DNA of 7,551 nucleotides from the NCBI GenBank assembly GCA_030691985.1, contig JAUYDB010000106.1, positions 1 through 7,551 on the forward strand, in the 5' to 3' direction. The notes beneath the pieces are model-generated. The model was not told the origin of the DNA, ran no database searches, and saw only the letters and a list, made by a program, of their open reading frames with translations. Below are positions 6,436 to 7,551 of this stretch, piece by piece; position 1 is the stretch's first letter; the number at the start of each line of letters is the position of its first letter. The stretch comes from Candidatus Omnitrophota bacterium (GTDB lineage Bacteria > Omnitrophota > Gorgyraeia > 2-01-FULL-45-10). A program made the position numbers and the translations under genes.

Positions 6436-7397
6436 TAACCGGTTCAAGCGGCATGCTCGGGCATGATCTTTGCCGGGAATTGGGCGAAAGTTATGACGTT
6501 GCAGGATTGGACAGGATACCTGATAGAAAGAGCGCGGCGCCTGTTTTTTTTAGAGGCGACATAACGGATAAGAAGCGCGCCATAGAGGTTATATCGAAGG
6601 TCATGCCGGATATAGTTATCCATGCAGCGGCGTGGACAGATGTTGACGGATGCGAGATTGACAAGAAAAAGGCATACCTGGTAAATTCCGAAGGCACAAA
6701 GAATGTCGCGTTGGCATGCGCGAAATTTAAAGCGTTTTTAATTTACGTCAGCACGGATTTTGTCTTCGACGGCAGGAAGAAGAGCCCTTACAAAGAAGGC
6801 GACAGGCCGAAACCTTTGAGCGTATATGGCATGTCCAAGGTCCGCGGCGAGCGCTTTGTAAAAAAGTATTTAAAAAGGTATTTTATAGTCCGGACGAGCT
6901 GGCTTTACGGTAGGCGCGGGAATAATTTCGTGGACACGATATTATCGAAGGCAAAAAGTGAAAAGACGATCAGGGTAGTCGACGATCAAATCGGCTCGCC
7001 GACTTTCACCAAGGACTTATCCAGGGCGCTCCACGTGTTGCTTGACATAATTTATGGTATGGAATTTCAAAACAGAAGTTCCCTCTCCCCTTTAGGGGAG
7101 AGGGTTAGGGTGAGGGGGCTAAGTTCCGCGTCCCGCGTCCCACGTTCCACGGACTACGGTATCTACCACATTTCGAACTCAGGCAGCGTGACATGGTATG
7201 AATACGCCAAACAGATATTGAGATCGGCGGGATGCGGGACAAGGGTTGTTCCGGTATCCTCGCGCGAACTAGCAAGGCCTGCCGGGCGCCCGGCTATGTC
7301 AGCGATGGACAATTCAAAATTTTCGAGCCTTACGGGCTGCAGGATGCGAAACTGGAAGCGTGCTTTAAAGGATTACCTAACCAAACAAGAGGGATAA
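6411..7397 (+). CDS. rmlD: dTDP-4-dehydrorhamnose reductase with a repeat-encoded insertion
   Basis: This cytoplasmic NAD(P)H-dependent reductase makes dTDP-L-rhamnose in the last pathway step. GSSGMLG (residues 11-17) is the cofactor loop. STDFVFDG (114-121) and Tyr139/Lys143 in YGMSK form the catalytic core. RTSWLYG (161-167) and GSPTFTKDL (195-203) are family landmarks. ARPAGRPAMSAMDNSKF (288-304) is the usual ARP..S.LD.SK C-terminal motif. The length is 328, against about 280-300 for most relatives. The excess is a 34-residue segment between Tyr215 and Tyr249, encoded by a palindromic element plus heptamer repeats (7081-7159). Removing it would rejoin LDIIYG directly to IYHISNSG and give 294 residues. 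The ATG at 6411 overlaps rmlB and has GGAAG at 6395-6399. The next dehydrogenase gene starts 5 nt after its stop. Whether the inserted loop is tolerated is unknown, but the frame is intact and both flanking motifs are preserved. Confidence 0.92.
   Translation: MQKRYKILITGSSGMLGHDLCRELGESYDVAGLDRIPDRKSAAPVFFRGDITDKKRAIEVISKVMPDIVIHAAAWTDVDGCEIDKKKAYLVNSEGTKNVALACAKFKAFLIYVSTDFVFDGRKKSPYKEGDRPKPLSVYGMSKVRGERFVKKYLKRYFIVRTSWLYGRRGNNFVDTILSKAKSEKTIRVVDDQIGSPTFTKDLSRALHVLLDIIYGMEFQNRSSLSPLGERVRVRGLSSASRVPRSTDYGIYHISNSGSVTWYEYAKQILRSAGCGTRVVPVSSRELARPAGRPAMSAMDNSKFSSLTGCRMRNWKRALKDYLTKQEG
7081..7118 (+). repeat. Palindromic repeat element, copy D (within rmlD)
   Basis: The stem is CCCTCTCCCC (7081-7090) with GGGGAGAGGG (7095-7104) around TTTA, followed by TTAGGGTGAGGGGG. 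It is the same type and orientation as copies A and C. In the rmlD frame it reads SLSPLGERVRVRG, avoiding the TGA that the tail contains in another frame. Confidence 0.88.
7123..7159 (+). repeat. Heptanucleotide repeat cluster (GTYCCRC) within rmlD
   Basis: Four contiguous 7-nt units of the form GT(T/C)CC(G/A)C occupy 7123-7150. The sequence ACGGACTACGG (7149-7159) overlaps the last unit. The same 11-mer occurs at 4051-4061 in the ugd-rmlC gap, linking the two clusters. It encodes SSASRVPRSTDYG in rmlD. Confidence 0.8.
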
Positions 7398-7401
7398 GCA
7401 A

Positions 7402-7551
7402 ATGTTAAAGGAACTTAAGGATAAAATTTTAAAAAAGAAAGCGATGATCGGCATCATAGGGCTTGGCTATGTAGGGCTGCCGCTGGCCGTCACTTTTGCC
7501 AAAAAGGGCTTCAAGGTATTCGGGATGGACATTGACAAGAAAAGGGTGGAG
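7402..7551 (+). CDS. Nucleotide-sugar dehydrogenase, UDP-HexNAc type (WbpA/WecC-like), 5' part only
   Basis: The first 50 residues are visible and the gene runs off the window. After a short Lys-rich helix (residues 1-13) come MIGIIGLGYVGLPLAVTFAKKGF, with the NAD+ loop GLGYVG at 20-25, and GMDID at 41-45 ending the second strand. The N-terminal extension and the GLGYVGLPLA wording are typical of UDP-N-acetyl-glucosamine, -mannosamine or -galactosamine 6-dehydrogenases, unlike the MNICIIGTGYVGLVSG form of the UDP-glucose enzyme upstream. It would give a UDP-HexNAc-uronate for O-chain or capsule. The catalytic cysteine and substrate residues lie outside the window, so the substrate is not fixed. 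ATG 7402 has AGAGGG at 7388-7393, overlapping the end of rmlD, which supports one operon. Confidence 0.85.
   Translation, partial: MLKELKDKILKKKAMIGIIGLGYVGLPLAVTFAKKGFKVFGMDIDKKRVE

Larger units (their letters stand above)
7053..7162 (+). repeat. Inserted segment inside rmlD bounded by near-identical 8-bp sequences
   Basis: TATGGTAT at 7053-7060 and TACGGTAT at 7155-7162 differ by one base and lie exactly 102 bp apart, which is 34 codons. Between them are 20 nt of non-repeat sequence, palindromic copy D and a heptamer cluster. Comparison with the usual RmlD sequence suggests that one copy of the 8-mer is original and the other marks the insertion boundary. The match could be a short target duplication or chance. 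Confidence 0.6.

Noticed and set aside
5279..7118. Insertion sequence or transposon bounded by palindromic copies C and D
   Set aside because: No transposase is present, and the DNA between them is ordinary rmlB and rmlD. The copies look like independent small elements.
7053..7162. rmlD as a pseudogene
   Set aside because: The insertion is a multiple of three, has no stop, and all catalytic and flanking motifs are intact.

Overview
The window holds a nucleotide-sugar and envelope-polysaccharide gene cluster from a Gram-negative-type (diderm) bacterium. All genes are on the + strand. The diderm call rests on a recognisable LptD, the outer-membrane LPS translocon. The gene mix, the short RmlA and RmlC forms and the many small repeats resemble uncultivated lineages such as Omnitrophota, but that placement is an impression that only a phylogeny could settle.

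Layout. Positions 1-363 are the 3' end of a GGDEF diguanylate cyclase gene cut by the window edge. A candidate sigma70-type promoter (341-369) overlaps its stop codon. It is followed by lptD (405-2687) and, 13 nt later, a UDP-glucose 6-dehydrogenase (2701-3999). A 100-nt gap (4000-4099) is mostly an inverted array of 7-nt repeats. Then come a short RmlC-family gene (4100-4546), rmlA (4550-5311), a 143-nt gap filled with palindromic GC-rich elements, rmlB (about 5455-6435), rmlD (6411-7397, overlapping rmlB) and the 5' end of a second nucleotide-sugar dehydrogenase of the UDP-HexNAc type (7402 to the edge).

How the genes fit together. RmlA, RmlB, the RmlC-like protein and RmlD together match the dTDP-L-rhamnose pathway from glucose-1-phosphate. 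The two dehydrogenases would add UDP-glucuronate and a UDP-HexNAc-uronate. These are precursors for LPS O-chain or capsule, and LptD would place finished LPS in the outer membrane. The one weak link is the RmlC-like protein, which is short and seems to lack the tyrosine and aspartate used by classical RmlC.

The most unusual content is repetitive DNA that invades coding sequence. Three clusters of 7-nt tandem repeats, with different unit sequences, lie in the lptD signal-peptide codons, between the dehydrogenase and rmlC, and inside rmlD. Four copies of a palindromic element (CCCTCTCCCC, short loop, GGGGAGAGGG, then a GGGTGAGGGG-type tail) lie at the end of rmlA, twice before rmlB, and inside rmlD. 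In rmlD one palindrome and one heptamer cluster together add an in-frame 34-residue insertion. At rmlA a palindrome supplies the last codons and the stop. I see no phage, CRISPR, toxin, tRNA or rRNA content, and no clearly new enzymatic system.
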